From Symsagittifera roscoffensis (taxonomy: Eukaryota; Xenacoelomorpha; Acoela; Convolutidae), in assembly GCF_963678635.1 (NCBI RefSeq), contig NC_087064.1:41197165-41261164 (forward strand): a DNA stretch of 64,000 nt, given 5' to 3'. Shown here one piece after another: positions 44,355-55,855 of this stretch. The notes below the pieces were generated by a model, which worked only from the letters and a program-made list of their open reading frames with translations, did no database searches and was not told where the DNA came from. Numbering within the stretch: the stretch's first letter is position 1; the number at the start of each line of letters is the position of its first letter. A program made the translations under genes and the position numbers.

Positions 44355-46595
44355 ATCAAATTATTACGCAACTTCCCCCTTAATTTCTGTTCTTTTCGGC
44401 TCTTTTTACGCTTCTAGCTAAATCAGCAAACCGTGGGCACAATGAGTAAATTCTCAATCGCAAAGGAATTAAAACAATTTACAGTGCCCTTAATGAGCTA
44501 ACTACTATTTAGCAACTTCTATTTTGAAGCCCGCGTCCCGTTCCGTTCAATCGCTCAAGTTACGGTTGACTCGATTCAAATCTCGCCTATTCTAGCAGAG
44601 CAGCGAAACAACTAGTTCAACCCGGTACTAATCTCGGGTTCCAGCGCAACTCGCTCGCCCATTTATTTCGACCCGGCACTTAACTCGGGTTCCAGCGCAA
44701 CTCGCTCACTAGCAAGAATTGTTCTCTTCTCTGGTTGAGAATCAACTACTCTTAATGGTAGCCAACAACTGTTCTCTTCTCTGACGAGAACCAACTACTC
44801 TTGACGGTAGCTAACACTGTTCTGACTCTTAAAGGCTCTCCGGTACCCTCCAATTCCTTATCTCTCTTTACACTTAGTTTTAGTTAAGTCACGCCATTCC
44901 CTATCAGTCCTGACATCCGCTTAAATCACCCGTTCTCACATGTTTTAGGACTTTATCCCTCCTCCTGTCAACTCTGCCACATGTCAACTTCGGTTTCCTT
45001 TATCAATCTTTTCATACTTATTAGATACCCGGTATGCGGTAGCTGTCACAATTTGACCAAGCAAACAATGTCATACGACTCTAATCAACTAATTCCTGGG
45101 TTCTGTGAACTTCAGCTCTCGAATTCAACTCAACCTCCAAACCATGCTATGTTTACTCAGTCTTTATCCCCAAGGTCTTTATTTTAATTATCCCGTTGAC
45201 GCTCAGACCTCCCAAGGGTAGGGGTAGACCCTTTTCATGGGTAGCTAATTCATTCCAAGCATCTAAAATTTCAATCTGTACTCTATTCCAACCCCGACCT
45301 TCTAGCTATCAGGGGAACGTAATTTGTCTATTAGAGGTCAAATTAAACCAAAAAGTCACCTCCACGAGACCAAGTAAATTCACCGTTCAATCATACTTTT
45401 TAGGAGACTTAGTTCTCATGCTACGGTCCTATTACTATCAGATTGCTCTGGGACTACTCTTCATTATTCTAGACGAATTGCTAATAATAGATAACTCGTC
45501 AAGCTAAACTGAACCCAATGTTTACCAAGTCCACTTTGAATTAAATCTAGTACTCCAAGGTTGAAATATAAAACTAATCTTCTATGATCTTCTGCTCTAG
45601 TTTCAAAATACGTTTTCCTCCCAATTTTCAAGCAGAGTGACCCATTCTCATTTCCAGGGGTTAGGCTGGGGAATGCACCACTTTCCGGTGTTAATCTCGG
45701 GGCTTTCCATGCAAATTTGGGGTCAAGACGCCCAAAGGTTAACTTAAGGTCACCCAGGGGTCAACCGGAACAAAATTTCATTCATATCCCATTATTACTT
45801 CACAATTTCTCCCATTTCTAAGGTCCATTATCACTTTTTTCGGAATAATACTATTAACACCGGAAGGAGTTGCCGGAGGGATTTCAATCACTAGGGTCTT
45901 TTTTCGGGGATGATTTGTAGTATCTGATGCCGCTATAAAAATAGTATGCCCTCAATATTTTGCGTAAATTGCCTATTTCCGGTTTAAGGGTTGGCTTTCC
46001 AAAGTGCTAATAACTTCCGGTTCAGCCGCTGGATTTGGCTCAACTTATAATACCTGATGTATCTCGCTATCCCGTCGCTTTAGCTCCCTGCGCTCATCGG
46101 TGGCCGAGAAACGACTTCCGGAAGTTGGGGTGGGTTTGTTTACTTAGAGCATAGCACCGGAAGTAGGCGTCTCGGGGGTCTGGGGTTCTACACTTAAGCT
46201 TCCCTCGACTGGGTCTATAATATACTATCGTTTGATCCCAACCCCGCCGCTAGTTTCCGAGTTCTGATAGGGCCATTTTCACTTCCGGGGACCGTTATCA
46301 CTTGCCCCCCCCCCCTAAGGGGTCTGACGGGTCCCGATTTTTGCATGCCGGGGTCAAATCATCTCTAATATCGCTCCTCTGATTTTCATAACATTAGCTT
46401 TCTTAGTTCCGATTTTGGGGCGTGGTTCGCCGATTTCGTCACATTTTGTTTTCTGGCATAGGAGGGACGATATCGTCGAAGTTTGAACTATTTCGAACTT
46501 TACTTTTTGTTTGCTGTGCTACATTACTTAATGACGAATCAATATTACGCTCAAGTTACTATGGCATGTAAGACAGTAGAATCACCAACTCTACA
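44355..46595 (-). repeat. G3 3' LTR (left copy)
   Basis: About 2.24 kb. Homology with the right copy starts at ATCAAATTATT and ends at CTACA. It contains two tandem arrays: a ~52-bp unit with CCAGCGCAACTCGCTC (44616-44710) and a ~50-bp unit with GTTCTCTTCTCT...ACTACTCTT (44718-44812). A poly-C run of 11 lies at 46305-46315. A 103-codon frame at 45196-45507 recurs in the other copies, but it is antisense to the element and probably only reflects repeat identity. Confidence 0.75.
44616..44812. repeat. Short tandem arrays inside the G3 LTR
   Basis: Two unit types in succession: CCCGG...CTCGGGTTCCAGCGCAACTC (twice, period ~52) and TGTTCTCTTCTCT...GAGAA.CAACTACTCTT (twice, period ~50). The same arrangement exists at about 50775-50960 in the right LTR. 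Arrays like this within LTRs often hold transcription-factor sites; that is inference here. Confidence 0.75.
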
Positions 46596-46611
46596 GTCTT
46601 CCCTTCTAGCC
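46596..46611 (-). promoter_or_regulatory. Putative polypurine tract of G3
   Basis: Minus strand GGCTAGAAGGGAAGAC directly upstream of the LTR start TGTAGAG. Confidence 0.55.
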
Positions 46612-47336
46612 TATTATTCTCCCGATTAATGCTAAAAGCAAGGTTTTTTCGAGGTCTCTTTACTAAGGTCTAAAGCCTAATATAACACCTCATCTCAACT
46701 CTTTGTCTAATATCTAATCCCTCTTTTAACACCAATTTTTTTTTGCTTAACTAGAATTTCGCTTGTTCTGCTATACTACATCGCCTTGTACTACTCTCCA
46801 GTTATCGACACTACTTATATGCACCATCGTTTACGTAATGCGACGCAGCGAACCGCGGGCTTCAGTTTCCGTAGACTCCTACATATTCAATTTATTTATG
46901 TTAGCATCAAGGATTGCTTCCTTTAGTCAACAACTAAGAGTCTAAGAACGAATTTTAAGGCGTTGTGAAATGCCTCCACCATTCTATCGAAACAGTAAAG
47001 TGATCAACCAAAAAATTGACTCAGTTTCTGTCGGCCCTACTGATGGAGACATTTCTAAAGCAAATATCGCGGATGAGATTAGTAGGGTAGAGAGGGAGAA
47101 AGAATTTTCAGTTGTACTCACTGCAATCCGGTAACTTCTTACTTCCGATCTCTCACCTCAAATCTTCTACTGTCAATTCCATCTGTCCACGAGGTGCCAG
47201 TCACCTCCTCCGTCTTCATCCGTCACCTGAACTTCGGGTGGTCGCCAGCACCGCTTGGGGACCTCGCATTCAGAATTAACCCAGCCCCGGTCAACTGCCG
47301 CTTCCCCGAATGAGTCCACACTTTTCCATCATTCAA
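46612..47336 (-). other. 3' end of the G3 internal region
   Basis: No long frame. On the minus strand 47290-47180 reads NSECEVPKRCWRPPEVQV in one frame, protein-like but unrecognised; it may be a decayed coding end. Confidence 0.35.
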
Positions 47337-48276
47337 CTAAGTTATGAGAGTTGGCAGCCTTCTTTCTTTAGGCTTTACTTCCCTTCTGTCGCCGAATCCA
47401 CCTCGTTCTTCGTCTGTTTGGCATCGCTTGAAAGACCTGAAGGAACGTTCTGATCTGCTACTAGCTTGCAGATTTTGACGTTCGTCCCATACTTCCGTAG
47501 ACATTCTGTGTTCGCACGTCGTTTCCGTCATCTCTTGGCATGATTCACCCCAAGTAGTTTTTGTTATTGTCATCTGGCCTTTGGACGGTGTCACTCATCA
47601 TCTGTACTCCCACAGAGGCATTGTCCCCACTACTCTGAAAACAATCTACAGTCTCTTCCTCGTCAAAACTGAACTCATCATCGTCAGATCCGTCGAAAGA
47701 GCCCTTCGTGTCGTTTTCATTCCCGCCCGCAGCAATCGCTATATCTTTTCTCTCCCGTCCAACACTCGTGAGTACGCTTCGTGTATCGTTTCTGTGTGAC
47801 AGCAAAGATGGAAGGAAACGGGGAAATAATCCAATTCCACGCCTTGACTCCCCCACTTCAATCAATTTTCCACTCGTTACCAAGCCTATTACCTCAGCAT
47901 TCTCTTCACTATGCTCATCGACCGATTTCACCTTGTGTCCCATCTCCGTCGGGCAGACGCGTACCATTGAGTTGTCGTCGGGTTCGCAATTCTCCAGATC
48001 ACCTTCTCTCAAAGAGCCATGACTCATTCCCTTCCACTCGTTTTCCTGACCGCTACTTTCGGAAACTTCGGTGCGGACTCGCTCGGCAGCGTCGTCAACT
48101 GTTCCCACTTCGTCGGATTGATTTTTGCGTGTCACTGCCATGTCACATCCAGTCATTTCTGTGCCAGAACCTGCAGACTCGGGGTAAGCCAGCGCCCACT
48201 TTGGTGGCTTTGCACTCTCCGCCTCACAAGAGTCTGTAGTTACAGCTGCGTTGACGCATACTCTGCCTGTCTCCAT
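47337..48276 (-). pseudogene. G3 acidic linker ORFs
   Basis: A 243-codon frame (48276-47545) and an 85-codon frame (47594-47337) that overlap. The first is rich in Glu, Asp, Ser and Gly with an acidic block (GSDDDEFSFDEEETVDCF) and ends near DNNKNYLG. The second is basic and polar. No domain recognised. Position downstream of the retropepsin-like frames suggests remains of the gag-pol polyprotein. Confidence 0.4.
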
Positions 48277-48552
48277 TTCATCTCAGACCCGAAGTCTCCC
48301 AGGACATCTGAATCTAACCGCAAATAGACTACTGCACTTCTTGCCAATTTTCAAAACTTCGTTCTTCATGCCGAAAACGAAATCTTCGTTCCGTTCATTC
48401 ATCGAAAACTCAGAACCATGTCCGTATCAATCTCGTGATTCTCCATGACTACGGCTGGGAAAATCCTCTTCAGTCGCCCCATCTTGATTTCCACCATCTC
48501 GGACATTCCTGTCACCTCTTCCAATCAATCTTCCGTTGAACCGCAGTAAAGT

Positions 48553-49566
48553 CTAGAAAGCATCCAATCGCATCAAGTTGTCCGCAATCTCTTCGTCAAA
48601 TTCTGTGTCCATATACGCGCAATTTGCGAACGCATTCACAAACTTCCTGCGAGTTTCAAATGATCTCGTTCTCCACCCTGCGTTCGTTTCGACTTCAGTT
48701 GCGACCTCAAAGTTACCCTCGCTAGGTATAGAACCGAAACACTGGATTTCGGCGCGGGCAGTAAGCTCTGCTTCACCGCTACGTGGTCCTGACGGGACGC
48801 CCTCTTTGCTAACAAGCTCGGCCAATACACCAAACCCTTCGTGGGCCGGCTCAGCTAGCTGGTTGTCGTCTTTAACTTTGCTCGTTGCTCTTGGAATCTC
48901 TGAGTTTCTGCCCCCGTCAAGCACAACTTCGAATTGAAGTGAAATTGTTTCTTCGCAGTCTTCGGTGATCACCTCAACCGTTCCTTCCCTTCCAGTCCGT
49001 AGCACCCCTCTGGGAAGTTCGAGGAGCATCCCGTGTCGTCCTTCGAATTGTTTGAGTCTCAGCACCACGTCGACTTCTATCTCAGTAGCCGCCACCACAA
49101 CGACATCCAGCCGCTCGGTGAATGTCCCAATCAGCACATTCACTTCTGCCTGGCCCAAAACATAAACGTCACTAACTTGATCATCCCAACACTCGTGATT
49201 TTTCCCGTTGAACGCCTCAAGCTGAGGGGAAGACTCCAGGATCATGAAAGCACATACTTTCATCATGTGGACTGCAGTAGTCTCTTCCAGCTCCATCCGA
49301 ACTAGGAGGTTGTCCACGAACCCATCGATCAAGTGCTGCTTCGGGCTAACCTCGGTTGGTCCTTCAGCGGCTTCCAGCAGCACTTTACTGCCGGATGAAT
49401 CGTCGTTATCATTTCGTCTTGAACAAGTTATAGTCGTAAAAATGGTTTCGGTCGTCGTGGTTCGTTCGCTGACCATACTTGTATTCGGCTTCTTCGATTC
49501 TTCCAAATCTCTCATCGTCATCTTCTTCTTAGTCTCAACAGTTTCCTCGTTCAGCACGATTGTCAC
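48553..49566 (-). pseudogene. G3 second retropepsin-like module
   Basis: 337 codons. Residues about 95-195 read like the C-terminal half of a retropepsin fold: VLGQAEVNVLIGTF, then ERLDVVVVAATEIEVDVVLR and a GRHGMLLELPRGVL block, compare the usual 'D.ILG.dfL...' ending. The N-terminal half, where the D-T/S-G should be, is degenerate (DGFVDNLLVRMELEE), so no catalytic Asp motif is visible. The remainder is acidic with no recognised domain. It overlaps the preceding frame by 32 bp. Confidence 0.35.
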
Positions 49567-49990
49567 TTTTTGGTAGTTTCTCGAATTTCACTGAGACTGG
49601 CTGCATAGCATCAGTCTCGTGGCAGATGGCTGACTCTTTGTCGCTCACAAATAGACCATGACACTCTTTGAGCTTCCGAGCACTGAGGACCACATCGGAG
49701 TCAAGCACGCCATTGCCGACAATGATCAATGTGAACACCTCCTGAAAACTTCCAAATTCAATCTTTGCCCTTATGTATCCAAGGGACTCTATTTTTCTAC
49801 TTTTCACGTTGACGGTTCCTTCCAAATTTCCATTGAACCTCCGGACAGCGGCAGCAAACCCGAGGAGCTCGAGCAGTCCTTCAGATATCAGGTTGCAATC
49901 TATCGTATTGTCAGTCTCGATATCCGCTACCTCGCAGCAGACTGTACAACAAATGAAAGCTCGTCTCTTGTCTTTTGGGTCTGGATGCAC
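49535..49990 (-). pseudogene. G3 first retropepsin-like module
   Basis: 151 codons. Layout matches a retropepsin: a strand with ADIETDNTIDCNLISEGL (DNT where DTG is expected), then LELLGF, a flap-like region, IESLGYIRAKIEFGSFQEVF, and GVLDSDVVLSARKL where 'D.vLG...L' is expected. The Asp remains but Thr and Gly are changed, so proteolysis is unlikely. The assignment is from pattern only. Confidence 0.4.
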
Positions 49991-50508
49991 GCAAGTCTCG
50001 TGCCGAGACTCTGGAACCGACGGAGTGAGCTATACTCTTCCACATCCTGCTTTCAACAAAGGGAGGGCCTATCTCTTCCAGTAAGGGCAAATAGCACCGA
50101 ACTACCGCCTGCATGAATACAGCGCCGCTGATAGTTCACTCTGATTTCTGATCTTCTCTTTAGTGTGCTGAGACTGATCAACATAGGTACGAACAAGTTC
50201 TCGACAACAATAACTGCTATTTTCTCGGTTATTGATCATATCTCCAACTTCATGAACGTCCAGCCATGAATGACAGCGCCGTCATGCCTTGAACCGCAGT
50301 AGCTCTTCAGTTCCTTCCTCGGATGCATCATTCTAAACTCTAAGCGTAGTCGATCCAATTCGAACAACCCCCACTCACTAGTATGGTTCCCAGCGGAAAC
50401 ACATCGTCAACTCTCGTTTTGAAGAATACTTCGTTTGCTGCTAGGTGGCCCCACTCCATTTTCTTCGTCGTTTTTTAGTCTACTCTTCGTCAAACACTCG
50501 TAGTACTC
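49991..50508 (-). other. 5' end of the G3 internal region
   Basis: Expected place of primer-binding site and leader. No TGG directly beside the LTR; the nearest candidate, TGGAGTGGGGCCACC on the minus strand, lies more than 40 bases inside (about 50445-50462). No coding frame called. Confidence 0.35.
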
Positions 50509-51960
50509 ATCAAATTATTTCGGAACTTCCCCCTTAATTACTGCTCTTTTCGGTTCTTTTTACGCTTCTAGCTAAATCAGCAAACCGTGGGCACAATGAG
50601 TAAATTCTCAATCTCAAAGGAATCAAAATAATTTACAGTGCCCTTAATGAGCTAACTACTATTTAGCAACTTCTATTTTGAAGCCCGCGTCCCGTTCCGT
50701 TCAATCGCTCAAGTTTCGGTTGACTCGATTCAAAACTCGCCTACTCTAGCAGAGCAGCGAAACAACTAGTTCAACCCGGTATTAAACTCCAGCGCAACTC
50801 GCTCGCACAACTATTTCAACCCGGTACTAAACTCTGGTTCCAGCGCAACTCGCTCACTAGCATTAATTGTTCTCTTCTCTGATTGAGAACCAACTACTCT
50901 TAAAAGTAGCCAACAACTGTTCTCTTCTCTCACGAGAATCAACTACTCTTTCTGGTAGCTAAGACTTTTCTGAATCTTAAAGGATCTCCGGTACCCTCCA
51001 ATTCCTTATCTTTCTTTACACTTAGTTTTAGTTAAGTCGCGCCAGTCCTGACATCCGCCTAAATCACCCGTCCGCCCATATTTTAAGACTTTATCCCTCC
51101 TCTTGTCAACTGCCAACTTCGGTTTCCTTTTTCAATCTTTTCACACTTATTAGATACCCGGTATGCGGTAGCTTTCATAATTTGACCGAGCAAACAATGT
51201 CATACGACTCTAATCAACCAATTCCTGGGTTATGTGAACTTCAGCTCTCGAATTCAACTCAACCTCCAAACCATGCTATGTTCACTCAGTCTTTATTCCC
51301 AAGGTCTTTATTTTAATTATCCCGTTGACGTTCCGACCTCCCAAGGGTAGGGCGAGACCCTTTTCATGGGTAGCTAATTCATTCCAAGCATCTAAAATTT
51401 CGATCTGTACTCTATTCCAACCCCGACCTTCTAGTTATCAGGGGAACGTAATTTGTCTATTAGAGGTCAAATTAAACCAAAAAGTCACCTCCACGAAACC
51501 AAGCAAATTCACCGTTCAACCATACTTTTTAGGAGACTTAATTTTCATGCTACGGTCCTATTACTATCAGATTGCTCTGGGACTACTTTTCATTATTCTA
51601 GACAAATTGCAATTAATAGATAACTCGTCAAGCTAAACTGAACCCAATGTTTACCAAGTCCACTTTGATTTAACTCTATTACTCCAAGGTTGCAATATAA
51701 AATTAATTTTCTATCATCTTCTGCTCTAGTTTCCAAATACGTTTTCCTCCCAATTTTCAAGCAGAGTGACCCATTCTCTTTTCCAGGGGTTAGGCTGGGG
51801 AATACACCACTTTCCGGTGGTAATCTCGGGGTTTTCCATGCAAATATGGGGTCAAGACGCCCAAAGGTCAACTTAAGGTCATCCAGGGGTCAACCGGAAC
51901 AAAATTTCATTCATATCCCATCAATACTTCACAAGTTTTACCATTTCTAAGGTCCATTAT
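50509..51960 (-). repeat. G3 right LTR, left segment (close to the left LTR)
   Basis: Homologous to 44355-45835 with few differences: the 103-codon frame at 51325-51636 differs from that at 45196-45507 at only a handful of residues. It stops abruptly at CCATTATC near 51960, where a second, more diverged LTR copy begins. Confidence 0.8.
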
Positions 51961-53382
51961 CAAGCAAACAATGTCATACGACTCTAATCAACCAACTCCT
52001 GGGTTCTGTGAACTTCAGCTCTCCAATTCAACTCAACCTCCAAACCATGCTATGTTTAGTCAGTCTTTATTCCCAAGGTCTTTATTTTAATTATCCCGTT
52101 GACGTTCCGACCTCCCAATGGTAGCTGGAGACCCTTTTCATGGATAGCTAATGCATTCCAAGCATCTAAAATTTCGATCTGTACTCTATTCCAAAACCGA
52201 CCTTTTAGCTATCAGGGGAACGTAGTTTATCTATTGGGGGTCAAATTAAATCACAAAATCACCTCCGGGAAGCCAAGTAAATTCCCCGTTCGTTCATACT
52301 TTTTAGGAGAAAGAATTCTCATGCTACGGTTCTATTACTATCAGATTGCTCGGGGACTACTTTTCTTTAGTCTTGTTGAATTTCTAATAATAGATCACTC
52401 GCCAAGCTAAACTGAACCCAATGTTTACCAAGTCCACTTTGAATTAACTCTACTACTCCAAGGTTGCAATATTAAGCTAATTCTCTATCAGCTTCTGCAC
52501 CAGTTTCCAATTTATAGGTTTTTCTCCCAATTTTCAAGCAAGGTGACCCATTCTCATTTCCAGGGGTTAGGCTTGGGAATACGCCGCTTTCCGGTGCTAA
52601 TCTCGGGGTTTTCCATGCAATTTTGGGGTCAACACGCCCAAAGGTCAACTTAAGGTCACCCAGGGGTCAACCGGGGTCAAACTTCCAAATTTGGGCCCAG
52701 AATCCCTTGGGGTCCTGACTACCAAGTTTCATTCATATCCCTTTAATACTTCACATGTTATCCCATTTCTAAGGTCCATTATCACTTTTTCCGGAAAAAT
52801 ACTATTAACACCGGAAGGAGTTGCCGGAGGGGTTTCAATCACAAGGGGTCTTTTCTCGGGGATGAGATGCAGTATCTGATGCCGCCATAAAATCGGTATG
52901 CCCTCTCTCAATATTTTGCGTAAAATGCCTATATCCTGGTTAAGGGGTGGTTTTCCAAAAAGCTAATAAGTTCCGGTTCAGCCGCTGGATTTGGCTCAAA
53001 TTATAATACCTGATGTATATCGTTGCTACCTATGCTATCCCTACGAGAAACGGCTTCCGGAAGTTAGGGGTGGGTTTGTATACTTAGGGCATAGCACCAG
53101 AAGTCGGGGTCCCGGGGGTCTGGGATTCTAAACTTAAGCTTCCCTCGACTGGGTCTATAACATACTATAATTTGAGCCGAACCCCGCCGCTAGTTTCCGA
53201 GTTCTGACAGGGCCATTTACACTCGCCGATTTTGCCAAATTTGGACGATATCTTCGAAGATTGAATTTTTTTCGAACTTTACCCTTTGTTTGCTGTACTA
53301 CTTAACTTAATGACGAATCAATCTTACGCTCAGGTTACTCAGGCTACTCAGCATAAAAGACAGTAGAATCACCAATTCTACA
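51961..53382 (-). repeat. G3 right LTR, right segment (diverged, duplicated start)
   Basis: Homologous to about 45058-46595. Its first ~770 bp repeat the sequence already present at 51189-51960, and it is clearly more diverged from the left LTR than the neighbouring segment (the 103-codon frame at 52099-52410 has many differences). Parts equivalent to 46100-46130 and 46300-46430 are missing or shortened. It ends ATTCTACA at 53382. Confidence 0.75.
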
Positions 53383-53419
53383 GTAAAATTAGGTTTCGAA
53401 AGAAATGGAACCAAAACAA

Positions 53420-53545
53420 GACTGCTCAGGACAACAAAACCTTTTGAATTGGATTTAAAAATTCCGTCAAAAACTGATAGTTAAAAAATCGAAATTTGTC
53501 TGAAGAAAAAAAACCACCCCGAGCACAAATATTCCGTTACTTTCG
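53420..53545. repeat. Dispersed repeat family S, copy 2
   Basis: Shares GCTCAGGACAACAA, AAAATTCCGTCAAAAA, CTGAAGAAAAAAAACC and CGAGCACAAATATTC with 54607-54740 in the same order. Confidence 0.75.
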
Positions 53546-54220
53546 TTACAAAAGTTGGAAAAATAAAACTTAGCGTGAGATAACTTTTTAAATAAAAAGA
53601 ATTTAAATTTTTTTTATACAACTGAAATTTTAGTGTTCAGTTTGACAAAAAATGGTTCAAAATTTTTTCTTTTTTTGGGATATGGTTTTCACTATGACCA
53701 CTTTCGATGATAGCAAACGACAGTCATTTGCGGATATTGCTTGCAACGTTGGAACATGAACTTCCTTTTTTTCACTAATTTGTAGGCTCAGAGCAGCTTG
53801 TAGTATATTGATGCCTCCTCACCCAAGGCACCGTTTTTGCTACAACATGAGGGGTGAAAGAAAGATGCTCTATGTTCAAATTCTGTCACCATAGTGATTT
53901 CTAATCAAGTTTTTGTGGAATTAGGCTTAATGTAGCTCAAATTTGCTCTTCTTTATCTGTACTAGATTTTGCTTCATTCATGTACTTAGATTTTTGTAAG
54001 AAATCTCAATTTGGTCACCTTGAACAAAATCAACCGTCTCCTCTACTATGCACCTTCTGTCGAATCGCTAGCTAGGTTGAGGCACAGATCTTGCTTGATA
54101 CGGTGGCATCCCTCTTGCTTGAAGGACCGAATGCTTGAAACTAATTTTAGCTTACTTTCAGCCAATCAGAATTGAGTATTCAAAATCTGAAAGTAAATCG
54201 TGAAAATCTCAAAGTATGAC

Positions 54221-54280
54221 AAGACTGCTCGTATCAGGGCGAAGCGCTGAATGTTCCGACTGCTTCTTAAGGTTTATTGA
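54221..54280. repeat. Dispersed repeat with CTGCTCGTATCAGGGC core
   Basis: GACTGCTCGTATCAGGGCGA followed by GCGCTGAATGTTCCGACTGC. Relatives are at 19569-19625 and, in more altered form, 2617-2660. Confidence 0.6.
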
Positions 54281-54606
54281 GCAGTAATAACATAAATACT
54301 ATTAACAAGTTCAACGTAAAAAAATGAACAAAAACTTTTTATAAAATTTGAAATTTTTTCCATAAAAATTATCCCCCCACACGCCATATGAACTACAAAA
54401 GAATAGATTTCGCTCCTTGTAATATATAAATTATGGCAAATAAGCTTCTTCCAAACAATTTGGAACGATTTGTAAGACGGATTAAACCCCCGCTTACGCG
54501 TTAATAGCGCGAAATGTATCGCGCGTTAATTGTCCCAAATTAGCCAAAATGGTAATCTTTAAACCCTCATAACTTTACGAAAAATGATCACAGGTGAAAT
54601 ATTGTT

Positions 54607-54740
54607 TCAAATTTAAGCTCAGGACAACAATACCTTTTGAATGATATTAAAAATTCCGTCAAAAATGACTAGTTAAAAAAGTCGAAATTTGCCTGAAGAA
54701 AAAAAAACCCACCCGAGCACAAATATTCGGTTACTTTCGT
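54607..54740. repeat. Dispersed repeat family S, copy 3
   Basis: Colinear with 53420-53545; its right end (TACTTTCGTATCGAAAGTCG) includes an inverted CTTTCG/CGAAAG pair also visible near 3030. Confidence 0.75.
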
Positions 54741-55838
54741 ATCGAAAGTCGGAACAAAAATAAATCCAGGCCATTAGTGTTAATACTGACCGATTAGATA
54801 ATAAGCAGATAAGTTTTCAAGACTGAAAAATTCCTACGAACTTGAATTCATAAAATTTGATGTTTACCTGAATAGTATTGCAGTTGTAACCCGCAATTTG
54901 CAATATTTTTGATTGTTTTCCACTGGCTTAAAACATTATCTGTTAATATGACTTCGATTTTGTGAGAAAGGCATTTAGCCAATAGGAACGCTTAGCGATT
55001 TTGATTGGTTGAAACTTTTCAAGCAATCGGTCCATCAAGCATGAGAACCCTCCCCGCTTGATACCATATGATTGAGGTACAAAATTGCACGAGCGCTGAA
55101 ATAAGTTGCAAGATGACCCCTGGGAGGTCATCCATAATCTAATTAGCTCAGTTTAAAAAAGAATCAATAAAGATTCCGATTATGTTGGAGAGCAAAATAG
55201 CAAAGCGCATGTTTGGTTTCAAGTGCAGCCGAGTGCAGCCCAGTCCCCCCTCGAATATCAATGAAGTTTGAAAGACTTTCGCAACTGTGTTATAGTTATT
55301 ACATAACTATTACACATCATTTACGTACTTTCGGCAGGTTTATACTTGAGCTGGTTTATATACAGTGCTTTTTGAAATTTCAAATGCGTTTTTCTCAAAT
55401 TGGGTTAACATTAGACAAAAAATGAAGCGAACTAAAAGTTACTAAGAATTTCACCAGAATTAATATGGTGCAACTAAAATTTAACCTCAAAAATTGGTAA
55501 TTTGTCTGACGAACTAGAATTACGCTAGAACTAGAACTAATTGACGAGCAAGTTTTATCACAAAGCGCATCTTACACAGCCCAACAGAAGTCTAGAAAGG
55601 TAAAATCTCCAAAAACTTGTATAAAGAAAAAGCATTTTTTTCTTAATAGTCACAAAATGTGATTTTTACTATAAAAAACCCAGTGGAGTGAGCCAAAACT
55701 TTTCTAGGGGGAGGGGTTTAAAGAAGTTAAATTTTGTCGACCTTTTTTTCGCAGGCAATTTTAAAAACGCTACAAATGTCGTTTTAGCTCTTTTGAAAAA
55801 AATTTGACAAAAAAATATGCGTTTTTTTGGTACCATCA

Positions 55839-55855
55839 CCCCCCCCCCCCCCCCC
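55839..55855. repeat. Poly-C run (17)
   Basis: Seventeen consecutive C residues. Length may vary between individuals or reads. Confidence 0.9.

Larger units (their letters stand above)
44355..53382 (-). mobile_element. G3: long-LTR element without recognisable RT
   Basis: Long direct repeats at 44355-46595 and 50509-53382 flank a 3.9 kb internal region with minus-strand frames. On the minus strand the LTR begins TGTAGAGTTGG and is preceded by a purine tract (GGCTAGAAGGGAAGAC), as expected for a polypurine tract beside a 3' LTR. The internal frames resemble retropepsin-like modules and acidic linkers; no RT, RNase H or integrase motif was seen, so this is probably non-autonomous. GC is visibly higher than in the surrounding DNA. 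No target duplication was found, and the outer LTR end lacks an obvious CA. Confidence 0.65.

Noticed and set aside
47581-49305. Plus-strand frames in the G3 internal region
   Set aside because: Ser/Thr/Pro-rich shadows of the minus-strand retropepsin-like and acidic frames.
45196-52410. A 103-codon plus-strand frame present three times (45196, 51325, 52099)
   Set aside because: It lies in the G3 LTR repeats, antisense to the element, and has no domain; conservation is explained by repeat identity.
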